NCBI GenBank assembly: GCA_934376955.1
Contig: CAKRPJ010000054.1
Location: forward strand, 1-12,715
DNA length: 12,715 nucleotides
Origin: CAKRPJ01 sp934376955
GTDB taxonomy: Bacteria > Bacillota > Clostridia > Lachnospirales > Lachnospiraceae
Direction of reading: 5' to 3'
Made by a program: the position numbers and the translations under genes. Positions 1-7,919 of the stretch are shown here, in pieces (the stretch's first letter is position 1; every line of letters begins with the position of its first letter). Under the pieces are notes generated by a model, which did no database searches, was not told the origin of the DNA, and saw only the letters and a program-made list of their open reading frames with translations.

Positions 1-33
1 GAGCTGGTCGAGCTTGGAAAGAATTACAGATAA
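1..33 (+). CDS. Possible 3' end of an upstream gene (partial)
   Basis: The frame starting at base 1 reads ELVELGKNYR followed by TAA at 31-33. It stops 21 bp before the start of the large surface-protein gene and just before that gene's ribosome binding site, which would be a normal gene boundary. Ten codons are too few to identify a product, and a chance open frame cannot be excluded. Confidence 0.3.
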   Translation, partial: ELVELGKNYR

Positions 34-54
34 ATTTAAGAAAGGGGGAACACC

Positions 55-3000
55 ATGAAAAAACGTATTTTTAAACAAGGTGTTGCGTTGATGCTGGCCG
101 CTGTATTGGCACTTCCGGCAAATGTAGTTCCGGCGGAGATTTTGGATCAGAAGACCGGAACGGAGAAGCCGCATATCGTGTTGAATCAGGAGAATCCGAT
201 AGAGAAGGCCACTGACAGCAACGCGAAGAAGGAGGAACTGACCGGGACGAAGGTAAAAATCCCGGATCAGAAGACCGGAACGGAGAAGCCACATATCGTG
301 TTGAATCAGGAGGCTCCGATAGAGAAGGCCACTGACAGTAATGCGAAACAGGAGAAGACGGAGGGGCAGATTATTTATAATACCGGCTCCTTCAATGTTC
401 ATGTCGTAAGCGCGGAAGATTTTGAGAATGATCTCGGCGATGCATATTTTGAGGAGGATGGCAGCTATACCATCAATATCCCGGAGGAAAACCCATTCTT
501 CCCGTATGAGGTTCAGTTTACCTATGACGGAAAGACAGAAAACGAGTGGTTCATGAATCCGGAGGATTCCATCGAGATCGACGGACATACCTTCTATGTA
601 TCCGCTAGCTTCGACGGAACAGCCGTTACCCAGCTGACTATGGAGGTCGCAGGTCAGGAAGTTGTTGTTTATCCGGAGGAGAAAGAGTTTACAGACGGAG
701 ATGATGTGGCGTTGATGTCACTGCTGCCGTTGGAGGAGAGAAATCTGTCTGTTGATTTATCGGGATTTTCTCCGATTGAGCTTACTTATGTAAAGGCAGC
801 GTCTATTTTTAAAGGTGAAAATCAGCTGAGTGATACGAGTGCGATCCTCTGGAAGCGCAGAAATTACAGTTCTGATCACTATAATGAGAAGGACGAGGCG
901 AAGGCCTCTTATATTAACCTCAGTTATGGCACCAGTGGTTCCACAAGCACAGACTGGGAAATGATTGTTGGTGAGAATGACCAGCTGGCTGCTTCCAATA
1001 TCCGTTACTATGTAAATGCAAAGGTAACAGATTCTTCAAGCTGGCTGTCTGCATCTGTAAAATTAAAGAATGATGACGGAACGACAGAGAATCTGGATGT
1101 CATTAGGACTCAGTATTCTGATTCCGGATACAGTTACAATCATCGTCAGGCAAAGATTTATGTTTCCAACAGCGATAAGGCCAGATTTAATAAACTTCTG
1201 GTATCATTAAAATTAGATCTGGATCAGTTTTCAAAATCGTCCATTGCGGATATTAAAATCTCAACTACAACTATATCAAAGGGCTATGCAATAACGAACG
1301 ATGGAAACGCATGGTACTTAAGCTGGTCCACGAGAGAATACTACAGTCATAGTGTGGTAATCGATGCGTTTGATTCTAAAGCACAGCAGATTGGTTCTTT
1401 CAGGATTTATCCTCAGGTGCTAAGGAAAACTGATTCTGTTTCTGTAAGTTTATATGATAACGATGGTAATTATGTTTCCTACAATTCTCGCTGGGAGAGT
1501 TCAGAAGACAGTGATGAGTGGCAGAAATATGTGCTTAACTTAGAGCCGGGCTATGCGGTCAACGATAACTACCGTCTTGTCATGACTTTCAGCAAAGCGG
1601 ATGAGACAAGCGCGACTCAGGTACTTGGTGCATATGTTGGAAAATTTAAGACGATCAATGAAGTTAAGGCAGCAAACGCTGTCGATATCAAGGACAGCCT
1701 GTTTGACCAGTCAAAGGGTTATGTGGCGGATTTCAGCAAAGGTGTTTATCTATCTGTTTTCGTAGGGGAGAAGGACGCGAAGGCCCCGAAGCTGTTTGAT
1801 TATTATGTGTTTACAGAGTCTGAGGTTGTTTTAAGTGATTCAACACTTGTGTATTTTCATAATGTGAACGATTCAGAGGGAAATAATGTAAATAACTGTA
1901 AGGTTCTGAATCCGAGCTACGGTGATTATGAGGATGATTACGGTGATTTCTCCTATGTTACGATCCTTGTAGATGAGGATGCGGACCTGACGCGTCTTGC
2001 TCCGGTATTCAGCACAGATAAGGGAATTAAGTTATATACGGACAAAGAGGAGATCAGTGGTGTGAGCCTGCATGATTTCTCCAAGGGACCGGTTCATTAC
2101 ACCGCATCTGCGGAAAACTCCAAGAATTCCAAGAACTACTGGCTTAATATCATCAAGGTAAAGCAGGGCGAGAGCTGGCTTTACATGAATAGCCTTACGG
2201 ATGAAAATGCGGGTACAAAAGAAGAAAACGGTGTTGTTTATACGACCCGTGAAGTAATGTTGAACGGTATTCATGATTATGAGCACAGAATTCTTCTGGC
2301 GAACATGGGAACCGAAGACCTGACAAAATTATCGGTGGAAGCAGCCGGTTTATCCTTTGATTCCGGCGATGTGGTCCTTGATGATTATTGGACATTAAAG
2401 GGAAAGCATGACCTCTCCGGATTCCAGGGATTTGGTAGTAAAGAAGATATGAATCTTGCGAAGATTAAACTGGAAGTTGAAAATGAAAGCGAGGCAAACG
2501 GTGCGGATCTTGACGGAACGCTTACGATTAAGGAAAATGGAAAAACGATCATGGTCATCACACTGACCGGTGTGGTTGGTGACCCTGGTATTGTCACCAA
2601 AGAGATTCCGGACGCAGTCAAATATGTTCACTATGGATCCATGATCCAGAACAGTAATAAGTATGATTTTAATACGGTAAGTTACAGGATTACAGATGGG
2701 GAACTTCCGAGCGGAATGGAGTTAAAACCGAACGGAGAGCTCTACGGTGTACCGCTTGTGACTGGTGAATTTACATTCACAGTCGAGATGAGTAACAGCT
2801 ACAGAGATTTTGGAACTTCATCCAGAGAGTTTACCCTGAAGGTTGTAGACAACACCGATGCAAACGTAGATAGTGCAGTCGATCAGGGATATGATCTGAA
2901 GGAACGTGTTCCGAATATCTTACTGAGCGACAACAACGATTATACAATGACATCCATCGGTGTGATCGAGGAATGGGACAACCTTACTCTTGATGGTAAA

Positions 3001-3828
3001 CGCCTTGTAGAGGGTGTTGATTTCGACGCAAAATCAGGAAGTACCCGTCTTACGATCAGAAGCCAGACCTTAAAGGCTAATAATCAGGTAGGAACTCATA
3101 CACTGAGTGCGGAGTTCCGTGAAAAAGGAACAGGAAACTTAAAGCGTGCAGCCCAGAACTACAAAGTCAGCACAAAGTCTTCCGGTGGCAGCAGCAGTGG
3201 CGGACACAGCAGCTCCGGACGTGCAACAGTAAGAGCTGATTATGGAAATATCGGCGCAGACGGCGCATGGGTGCAGGATGCAAAGGGCTGGAAGTGCAAA
3301 GCCGCAGACGGAACATGGTATACGAACTGCTGGAAAGAGCTGACTTATCAGAATGAGAAATCATGGTATCGCTTTGATGAGCAGGGATACCTGTTAACAG
3401 GATGGTATCAGGATAATGGAACCTGGTATTATCTGAATCCGAAATCTGACGGAAAGCTTGGAAAGATGATGACAGGCTGGCAGTATATCAACGATATCTG
3501 GTATTACTTTACTGAAAATGCAGGCGACAAGCAGGGCGCAATGTTCTGTAAGCGATGGGCGGAAGTTCCGTATAACGGTACAGTTGAGTGGTATTATTTC
3601 GATGAAAACGGAACGATGAAAACAGACTGGCTGACACTGGATGAAAACAAATTCTATCTTTATCCGATCGCAGACGGAACAAGAGGCAGAATGCTGACCG
3701 GCTGGCAGAAGATTGGTGATAACTGGTACTATTTCCATGAAGAATCAGATGGAAATAAAGGTGTGCTTGCAAGAAAAACAAGAATTGGAAATTATTATGT
3801 TAATGCTGATGGAGTATGGGCAAAATAA
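55..3828 (+). CDS. Large secreted protein with Ig-like domains and C-terminal cell-wall-binding repeats
   Basis: This 1257-residue protein is predicted to be exported and held on the cell wall. Residues 1-28 are a signal peptide: KKR, a hydrophobic core, and a likely cut after VVPA. Residues 31-58 and 71-98 are a near-identical duplication (DQKTGTEKPHIVLNQ...). Residues about 105-840 form an acidic, Tyr/Ser/Asp-rich beta-type region that I do not recognise. Residues about 849-933 resemble a putative Ig (He_PIG) domain, with LPSGMELKPNGELYGVP followed by GEFTFTVEMSNS. Residues about 938-1037 resemble an X2-type Ig domain. A Gly/Ser linker (about 1041-1058) leads to choline-binding-type repeats (TGWYQ..GTWYYLN, TGWQ..WYYF) up to the C-terminus. 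The RBS AAAGGGGG at 41-48 supports ATG 55. No catalytic domain is visible, so an adhesin or wall-associated scaffold is an inference. Confidence 0.85.
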   Translation: MKKRIFKQGVALMLAAVLALPANVVPAEILDQKTGTEKPHIVLNQENPIEKATDSNAKKEELTGTKVKIPDQKTGTEKPHIVLNQEAPIEKATDSNAKQEKTEGQIIYNTGSFNVHVVSAEDFENDLGDAYFEEDGSYTINIPEENPFFPYEVQFTYDGKTENEWFMNPEDSIEIDGHTFYVSASFDGTAVTQLTMEVAGQEVVVYPEEKEFTDGDDVALMSLLPLEERNLSVDLSGFSPIELTYVKAASIFKGENQLSDTSAILWKRRNYSSDHYNEKDEAKASYINLSYGTSGSTSTDWEMIVGENDQLAASNIRYYVNAKVTDSSSWLSASVKLKNDDGTTENLDVIRTQYSDSGYSYNHRQAKIYVSNSDKARFNKLLVSLKLDLDQFSKSSIADIKISTTTISKGYAITNDGNAWYLSWSTREYYSHSVVIDAFDSKAQQIGSFRIYPQVLRKTDSVSVSLYDNDGNYVSYNSRWESSEDSDEWQKYVLNLEPGYAVNDNYRLVMTFSKADETSATQVLGAYVGKFKTINEVKAANAVDIKDSLFDQSKGYVADFSKGVYLSVFVGEKDAKAPKLFDYYVFTESEVVLSDSTLVYFHNVNDSEGNNVNNCKVLNPSYGDYEDDYGDFSYVTILVDEDADLTRLAPVFSTDKGIKLYTDKEEISGVSLHDFSKGPVHYTASAENSKNSKNYWLNIIKVKQGESWLYMNSLTDENAGTKEENGVVYTTREVMLNGIHDYEHRILLANMGTEDLTKLSVEAAGLSFDSGDVVLDDYWTLKGKHDLSGFQGFGSKEDMNLAKIKLEVENESEANGADLDGTLTIKENGKTIMVITLTGVVGDPGIVTKEIPDAVKYVHYGSMIQNSNKYDFNTVSYRITDGELPSGMELKPNGELYGVPLVTGEFTFTVEMSNSYRDFGTSSREFTLKVVDNTDANVDSAVDQGYDLKERVPNILLSDNNDYTMTSIGVIEEWDNLTLDGKRLVEGVDFDAKSGSTRLTIRSQTLKANNQVGTHTLSAEFREKGTGNLKRAAQNYKVSTKSSGGSSSGGHSSSGRATVRADYGNIGADGAWVQDAKGWKCKAADGTWYTNCWKELTYQNEKSWYRFDEQGYLLTGWYQDNGTWYYLNPKSDGKLGKMMTGWQYINDIWYYFTENAGDKQGAMFCKRWAEVPYNGTVEWYYFDENGTMKTDWLTLDENKFYLYPIADGTRGRMLTGWQKIGDNWYYFHEESDGNKGVLARKTRIGNYYVNADGVWAK
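144..348 (+). repeat. Tandem 120-nt-period duplication inside the surface-protein gene
   Basis: Bases 144-228 and 264-348 are almost identical direct copies lying exactly 120 nt (40 codons) apart, differing at only a few positions. They encode the DQKTGTEKPHIVLNQ.. segment just after the signal peptide. The period is a multiple of three, so gain or loss of a unit would keep the reading frame. Near-identity at the DNA level suggests a recent duplication. Confidence 0.9.
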
Positions 3829-3856
3829 AAGTACGATTTCGTTTTAATGATGAACA

Positions 3857-3900
3857 CGATATCCCCGGAGTGAACAACGCTCCGGGGATATTGTGTTTTT
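3857..3900 (+). terminator. Rho-independent terminator of the surface-protein gene
   Basis: ATCCCCGGAG (3861-3870) pairs with CTCCGGGGAT (3880-3889), extended outward by a few A-T, G-T and C-G pairs, with a 9-nt loop. TTGTGTTTTT follows on the plus strand. It lies 30 bp after the surface-protein stop and 17 bp beyond the end of the convergent aroD gene. On the minus strand no U-tract follows, so termination for aroD would be weaker. Confidence 0.9.
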
Positions 3901-3916
3901 CTAAGGATCTCCGGTT

Positions 3917-4681
3917 TTACCCGCAGATCGTGACCTCCTCCAACATTTCCTTTACGACAGCAGCGGGCAGCTGGCCCGGGGCCGAGGCGTTTCCGGCGGT
4001 TGCGAAGGTAAGACAGGAGCCGAACAATTCGCCGCTTATGCGGCTTATGGTGCCGAGGCGTCCCATGGACATCGTGATGACGGGAGTTTTCGGGTGTTCC
4101 TCCTTCATGGTAAGTGTGGCATCAAGGAGGCTTAGAACGTCGCGTTCGCAGGTCGGCATCACCGCATATTTGACGATGTCGGCGCCCAGCTCCTGCATTT
4201 TGCAAAGAAGCCGGACGATGTCTTCCTTCGGTGGAGTGGAATTGAAATTATGGCAGGAGGCCAGAAGCTTTACCCCACACTTGCGGGAAGCAGCGGCAAG
4301 GGCCTTCATAAGCTCATCCCCGCGGCAGACCTCTGCATCCACAAGGTCGAAGCAGCCGGTGTTTATGGTATCAAGAAGGATATCACGATATTGCTCTGTA
4401 GATATTTCTGCCTGACCGCCTTCGCGGGAAGTGCGGATCGTAAAGAGAAGGGGGACATCCGGAAATTCATTTCTTAAAAGCTTAATGGCTGTATTCCGTC
4501 CCTTCGGATCGTAAAGAGCTTCAAAAAAGTCTGCACGCCATTCGATCAGATCAAAGGGCCCATTTTTGATCATTTTGGCGGAGTCTGTGATTCCGTTAAG
4601 ATCAGAGGCAGTAATGGGGATGCAAAGCTTGGGGATCCCGTCCCCGAGGTGTAGGTTTTTAATGGTAAGTGTTGTATTCAT
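3917..4681 (-). CDS. aroD: Type I 3-dehydroquinate dehydratase
   Basis: The enzyme converts 3-dehydroquinate to 3-dehydroshikimate in the cytosol, the third step of the shikimate pathway, through a lysine Schiff base. The 254-residue length is typical of the type I family. Family residues are all present: E47 and R49 in LIEWRADFF, R83 and E87 in TIRTSREGG, the general base H144 in SCHNF, the Schiff-base lysine K171 in DIVKYAVMP, R214 in GTISRISGELFGS, and S233/Q237 in NASAPGQLP. Each is one position after the Salmonella/E. coli numbering. ATG at 4681 is preceded by CAGGAG (complement of 4688-4693). The gene starts 39 bp after the regulator at 6031-4721 on the same strand, so the two are probably co-transcribed. 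In bacteria this enzyme can act in aromatic biosynthesis or in quinate/shikimate breakdown; the sequence does not decide which. Confidence 0.96.
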   Translation of the reverse strand: MNTTLTIKNLHLGDGIPKLCIPITASDLNGITDSAKMIKNGPFDLIEWRADFFEALYDPKGRNTAIKLLRNEFPDVPLLFTIRTSREGGQAEISTEQYRDILLDTINTGCFDLVDAEVCRGDELMKALAAASRKCGVKLLASCHNFNSTPPKEDIVRLLCKMQELGADIVKYAVMPTCERDVLSLLDATLTMKEEHPKTPVITMSMGRLGTISRISGELFGSCLTFATAGNASAPGQLPAAVVKEMLEEVTICG

Positions 4682-4720
4682 CGTTTTCTCCTGAGTTATG
4701 CGTATGATGAGTCATGGGTA

Positions 4721-6031
4721 TTAGAAAAAGGTCTGTATAAACTGTTGCTTTTTAAAACGGTATTGTCTTGTCGGACGTCCCTTACCCTCCTGTTTTTGGG
4801 ATTCGATCTCCTCGATCAGACTGGAATCCAGAAGGAGCTGCAGAATGCGGTTGCAGCTGCGGCTTGTGATATTTAACCATTGTGACAGGGAGGCGGCGGT
4901 GATGATGGTGTCGTTATCCATCTGGAACAGGCCGACGATCTTTAAAAGGTTGCTCTCATTGATCCCGTTCTGCTGGGAGTAGGTGAGGGCCTTTGTGTTT
5001 GAGTAGCTGTAGTTTAAGGTGCTGGTTAGGGAGAGGGGGCCGGTGAGGACATTATCCTCTCCGTGGATGATAAAGCCGTCATTTTTTCCATATTTTATGG
5101 ATTCCTGAAGCGCCTGTTCTGCCTGATAGTGGCTTTCCCCGAGAGATTTTCCGAAGCCGGCACCGAGTCGGAACTCCAGCTCGTTTTTCTGGTTCAGATA
5201 GGTGATGAGATTCCGGATCCGCTCAAAGCTGCTTTTATAAAGGTCATTGTCGATGTCGAGCTCAAAGCGGTTGGAAACTGCCTGCAGGGAAAAATCATAT
5301 CCGTATTCCCGACGAAAATCCAGAAGGAATTTATGGAGCGTGATCTCCAGATATTCCCTGTCCTGTGAGGTGATATGCTCCGGGTAGATCAGCTTAATGA
5401 GGATGACCAGCTTGCTGGACTGGATCCGCTGCTTTAGACGGATCGTGTCGATGGCGGTGCGGATGGAGTCCCGTACCATCTGTTCGGTAGGAAGAAAATG
5501 GATGTAGGGGATCTTTAACTTGTTTAGTACATCCAGCTGGTTCGTAGTACGGGTCAGCATCATATCGATCTTTTTCTGGCTCCAGAGCTCCTCGGCTCTT
5601 TCCTTAAGAGTGTGGTAGTTGTAGACCGGATTCTCAAAAACGTAGGGCATATAGTTCGGAGCCAGATATTGCTTCAGGTTCATAAAATCATTTACCGGTG
5701 TCAGAAAATCGATATAGATCCTGTTTAAGGGGATCTCCGGATAACGGATAACAAAGTTCAGAAGAATGGACAGGATATGCTTTTCCTCGTATGAAACGAA
5801 GGTACACGGGATCTGTATATTACTTACGTGTGTCAGCATATAGGAGTATCCGAGCTCACCGGAAAAAAAGATAACATCGCAGGAATCCTTACATTGTTCA
5901 TAGATCGTTTCGATCTCCTCCAGGCGGGTGTATACATATTTAAGAAATATACATCCGAAATCCTGTCCGGAAATCGCCTGATTGATCACATTCATGGATT
6001 TTTGAGGGCTTATTATACTGATCGTTATCAT
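4721..6031 (-). CDS. Transcriptional regulator with sensor-like N-terminus, degenerate GGDEF-like domain and winged helix
   Basis: This 436-residue cytosolic protein has no signal peptide or membrane segment. Residues 1-195 alternate beta strands and helices and recall the PrpR-N sensor fold (CDVIFFSGELGY, CTFVSYEEKH, KIDMMLTRTTNQ). Residues about 207-323 resemble a GGDEF-type fold (LEFRLGAGFGKSLGESHYQAEQALQESIKYGKNDGFII), but the GG(D/E)EF signature is missing, so cyclic-di-GMP synthesis is unlikely. Residues about 375-426 look like a winged helix: IITAASLSQWLNITSRSCNRILQLLLDSSLIEEI, then a basic wing KGRPTRQYRF. A strong purine-rich RBS (complement of 6041-6050) supports ATG 6031. It is divergent from gdhA and lies directly upstream of aroD, so either could be a target. 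The effector is unknown. Domain calls come from patterns, not a search. Confidence 0.8.
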   Translation of the reverse strand: MITISIISPQKSMNVINQAISGQDFGCIFLKYVYTRLEEIETIYEQCKDSCDVIFFSGELGYSYMLTHVSNIQIPCTFVSYEEKHILSILLNFVIRYPEIPLNRIYIDFLTPVNDFMNLKQYLAPNYMPYVFENPVYNYHTLKERAEELWSQKKIDMMLTRTTNQLDVLNKLKIPYIHFLPTEQMVRDSIRTAIDTIRLKQRIQSSKLVILIKLIYPEHITSQDREYLEITLHKFLLDFRREYGYDFSLQAVSNRFELDIDNDLYKSSFERIRNLITYLNQKNELEFRLGAGFGKSLGESHYQAEQALQESIKYGKNDGFIIHGEDNVLTGPLSLTSTLNYSYSNTKALTYSQQNGINESNLLKIVGLFQMDNDTIITAASLSQWLNITSRSCNRILQLLLDSSLIEEIESQKQEGKGRPTRQYRFKKQQFIQTFF

Positions 6032-6107
6032 TTAATCGGGTCTCCTCTCCTCAGATTCTGTCTTTTAATGACAGGCATGTCGATAAATAGAATCCTACCA
6101 CATTATA

Positions 6108-6136
6108 TTGACAAAGTCAAAAGGCTATGTTAGAAT
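6108..6136 (+). promoter_or_regulatory. Near-consensus sigma-A promoter for gdhA, overlapping an inverted repeat
   Basis: TTGACA at 6108-6113, a 17-bp spacer and TAGAAT at 6131-6136 make a strong housekeeping promoter pointing toward gdhA, with transcription expected from about 6143. The -35 hexamer lies inside the perfect inverted repeat TTGAC-AAA-GTCAA (6108-6120), a plausible operator. A TATAAT on the opposite strand (complement of 6102-6107) directly abuts the -35 and could serve the divergent regulator gene, but I see no good -35 for it. Confidence 0.8.
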
Positions 6137-6142
6137 ATAGAC

Positions 6143-6453
6143 AAATAAAAGACGTAAGATACATAAGTCTTAAAAAGGTCAGAGTAAACAAAATCGTTCC
6201 GCTTTGGGAAAAGGAACGAGGCTGGATTCTTTTGAAGGGGAAAATCTCCTTTACATAAGTAAAATGTGTAATTTTATATATCCAGTTTGAAAAGTTTATG
6301 AAAGATCCGCAACTCAGCGAATCCTCCTTTTTACTTGCTTTATATTAGGACGTTAACGTCTGAATAAAGACAGGACAATGTGTTTTAAGTCTCTTATTAG
6401 TGCAAAGAGCACAGGGGTTAATTGAAAACCAATTTTAAGGAGGTATTTGCGAG
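6143..6453 (+). promoter_or_regulatory. Long structured 5' leader of gdhA, possible cis-regulatory RNA
   Basis: About 310 nt separate the predicted start site from the gdhA ATG, with no convincing gene inside. Possible helices are TCGTTCC/GGAACGA (6194-6200 with 6213-6219), CTGGAT/ATCCAG (6222-6227 with 6280-6285) enclosing AAGGGG/CTCCTT (6235-6240 with 6246-6251) and TAAAAT/ATTTTA (6260-6265 with 6271-6276), the 12-bp palindrome GACGTTAACGTC (6349-6360), and GTGC/GCAC (6400-6403 with 6409-6412). CCTCCTT at 6323-6329 is exactly complementary to the gdhA Shine-Dalgarno AAGGAGG at 6437-6443. I do not recognise a known riboswitch class, and T-box signatures are absent. Regulatory function is an inference. 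Confidence 0.4.
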
Positions 6454-7806
6454 ATGAGCAAGTATATTGACAGGGTATTGGCAGAAGTTAAAGAGAAAAA
6501 CGCTAATGAGCCGGAATTCCTTCAGACAGTTGAGGAAGTATTAGGAACTTTAGCACCGATCGTAGATGCACATCCGGAATATGAGAAGGTTGCCCTTCTT
6601 GAGAGAATGGTTGAGCCGGAGAGAACAATCGAGTTCCGTGTTCCGTGGGTAGATGATAACGGCCAGACACATGTAAACCGCGGTTTCCGTGTACAGTTCA
6701 ACGGCGCAATCGGACCGTACAAGGGAGGTTTACGTTTTGCCCCGTCTGTTAACCTTTCCATTATGAAATTCTTAGGCTTTGAGCAGACATTCAAAAACAG
6801 CCTTACAACCCTCCCGATGGGCGGCGCTAAGGGTGGCTCCGACTTCGATCCGAACGGAAGAAGCGATGGAGAGATCATGAGATTCTGCCAGTCCTTCATG
6901 ACAGAGTTATATCGTCACATTGGTCCGGACGTAGATATCCCGGCTGGTGACCTTGGTGTAGGCGCACGTGAGATCGGTTATCTGTATGGTCAGTACAGAA
7001 AACTTCGTGGAGCATTCGAGAACGGAACAATCACAGGTAAGGGACTTTCCTTCGGTGGTTCTTTAGTTCGTCCGGAGGCTACAGGCTACGGTGCTGTTTA
7101 CTATGTAGAAGCAGTTATGAAACATGAGAACGATACAATCGAAGGCAAGACAGTTGCAGTTTCCGGCTTTGGTAACGTTGCTTGGGGTATCTGTAAGAAA
7201 CTTGCTGAGTTAGGCGCAAAGGCAGTTACACTGTCTGGCCCGGACGGATATATCTATGATCCGGATGGAGTTGTTACAGAAGAAAAGATCAACTACATGC
7301 TTGAGATGAGAGCATCCGGACGTAACAGAGTTCAGGATTACGCTGATAAGTTTGGCGTACAGTTCTTCCCGGGCGAGAAGCCGTTCGGTCAGAAGGTTGA
7401 TATCGTAATGCCGGCTGCTATGCAGAACGACGTTCGTATGCCTGAGGCTGAGAAGATCGTTGCTAACGGTACAAAGTACTATATCGAAGTTGCTAACATG
7501 CCGACAACAAACGAAGCTCTTAAGTTCTTAATGGAGCATAAGAACATGGTTGTTGCTCCGTCCAAGGCTGTTAACGCTGGTGGCGTTCTTGTTTCCGGTC
7601 TTGAGATGAGCCAGAACTCCGAGAGATACTCCTGGACAGCTGAAGAAGTTGATTCCAAGTTACATCGCATCATGACAGGTATCCATGATGGTTCCGCAGC
7701 TGCAGCTGAGAAGTACGGCTTAGGCTACAACCTCGTTGCTGGTGCTAACCTTGTTGGATTCCAGAAGGTTGCTGATGCTATGATGGCTCAGGGCATTGCT
7801 TGGTAA
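6454..7806 (+). CDS. gdhA: Glutamate dehydrogenase, hexameric, probably NAD-dependent
   Basis: The enzyme interconverts glutamate with 2-oxoglutarate plus ammonium in the cytosol. At 450 residues it has the length of the class I hexameric family and matches the Clostridium symbiosum enzyme motif for motif, including the C-terminus DAMMAQGIAW. Substrate and catalytic residues are visible: K90 (GPYKGGLR), K114, the catalytic K126 in MGGAKGGSDFDPNG, and D166 in PAGDLGVGAREIG. The Rossmann loop is SGFGNVAWG. The SGPDGYIYDP segment keeps the Pro-Asp pair found in the NAD-specific C. symbiosum enzyme, so NAD is the inferred cofactor, with a role in glutamate fermentation as well as assimilation. 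AAGGAGG at 6437-6443 supports ATG 6454. Codon choice is strongly biased, as expected for an abundant protein. A 310-nt leader precedes it and hairpins follow. Confidence 0.97.
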   Translation: MSKYIDRVLAEVKEKNANEPEFLQTVEEVLGTLAPIVDAHPEYEKVALLERMVEPERTIEFRVPWVDDNGQTHVNRGFRVQFNGAIGPYKGGLRFAPSVNLSIMKFLGFEQTFKNSLTTLPMGGAKGGSDFDPNGRSDGEIMRFCQSFMTELYRHIGPDVDIPAGDLGVGAREIGYLYGQYRKLRGAFENGTITGKGLSFGGSLVRPEATGYGAVYYVEAVMKHENDTIEGKTVAVSGFGNVAWGICKKLAELGAKAVTLSGPDGYIYDPDGVVTEEKINYMLEMRASGRNRVQDYADKFGVQFFPGEKPFGQKVDIVMPAAMQNDVRMPEAEKIVANGTKYYIEVANMPTTNEALKFLMEHKNMVVAPSKAVNAGGVLVSGLEMSQNSERYSWTAEEVDSKLHRIMTGIHDGSAAAAEKYGLGYNLVAGANLVGFQKVADAMMAQGIAW

Positions 7807-7847
7807 TTGATTGAATCTTTAGTTGGATCAATTTAAACGCGGCCGCG

Positions 7848-7872
7848 AAAGCGGATTGCGAATGTCCGCTTT
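7848..7872 (+). other. Hairpin downstream of gdhA
   Basis: AAAGCGGA (7848-7855) pairs perfectly with TCCGCTTT (7865-7872) around a 9-nt loop, 41 bp after the gdhA stop. It overlaps no gene and directly follows a short palindrome CGCGGCCGCG (7838-7847). Only TTTAAAT follows, so it may protect the mRNA 3' end or be a weak terminator. Confidence 0.5.
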
Positions 7873-7879
7873 AAATATT

Positions 7880-7919
7880 GGGGGCGTTGCGGGGTGATAT
7901 GCCCGCAGCGTCTCCTTTA
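7880..7919 (+). terminator. Probable terminator after gdhA
   Basis: CGTTGCGGG (7885-7893) pairs with CCCGCAGCG (7902-7910) around an 8-nt loop. The G-run at 7880-7884 can extend the stem with TCTCC (7911-7915). A short T-rich stretch follows (TTTACTAT). The stem is strong but the U-tract is poor, hence moderate confidence. The rest of the 273-bp gap up to 8079 shows no gene and no promoter I can call. Confidence 0.55.

Noticed and set aside
3816..4415. A 199-codon plus-strand frame overlapping the surface-protein end and antisense to aroD
   Set aside because: It is the antisense shadow of a well-supported aroD gene, has no RBS, crosses a strong terminator, and its translation resembles no protein family.
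6378..6425. A 15-residue ORF (MCFKSLISAKSTGVN) in the gdhA leader as a regulatory leader peptide
   Set aside because: The upstream ACAGGA is a weak ribosome binding site, there is no run of a regulatory amino acid, and no clear terminator/antiterminator pair follows.
6143..6453. T-box riboswitch in the gdhA leader
   Set aside because: The conserved T-box sequence (AGGGTGGNACCGCG type) is absent and the gene is not a typical T-box target.
7838..7847. CGCGGCCGCG palindrome as a protein-binding site
   Set aside because: It is short, isolated and overlaps a region of GC-rich hairpins after gdhA; nothing else supports a binding function.
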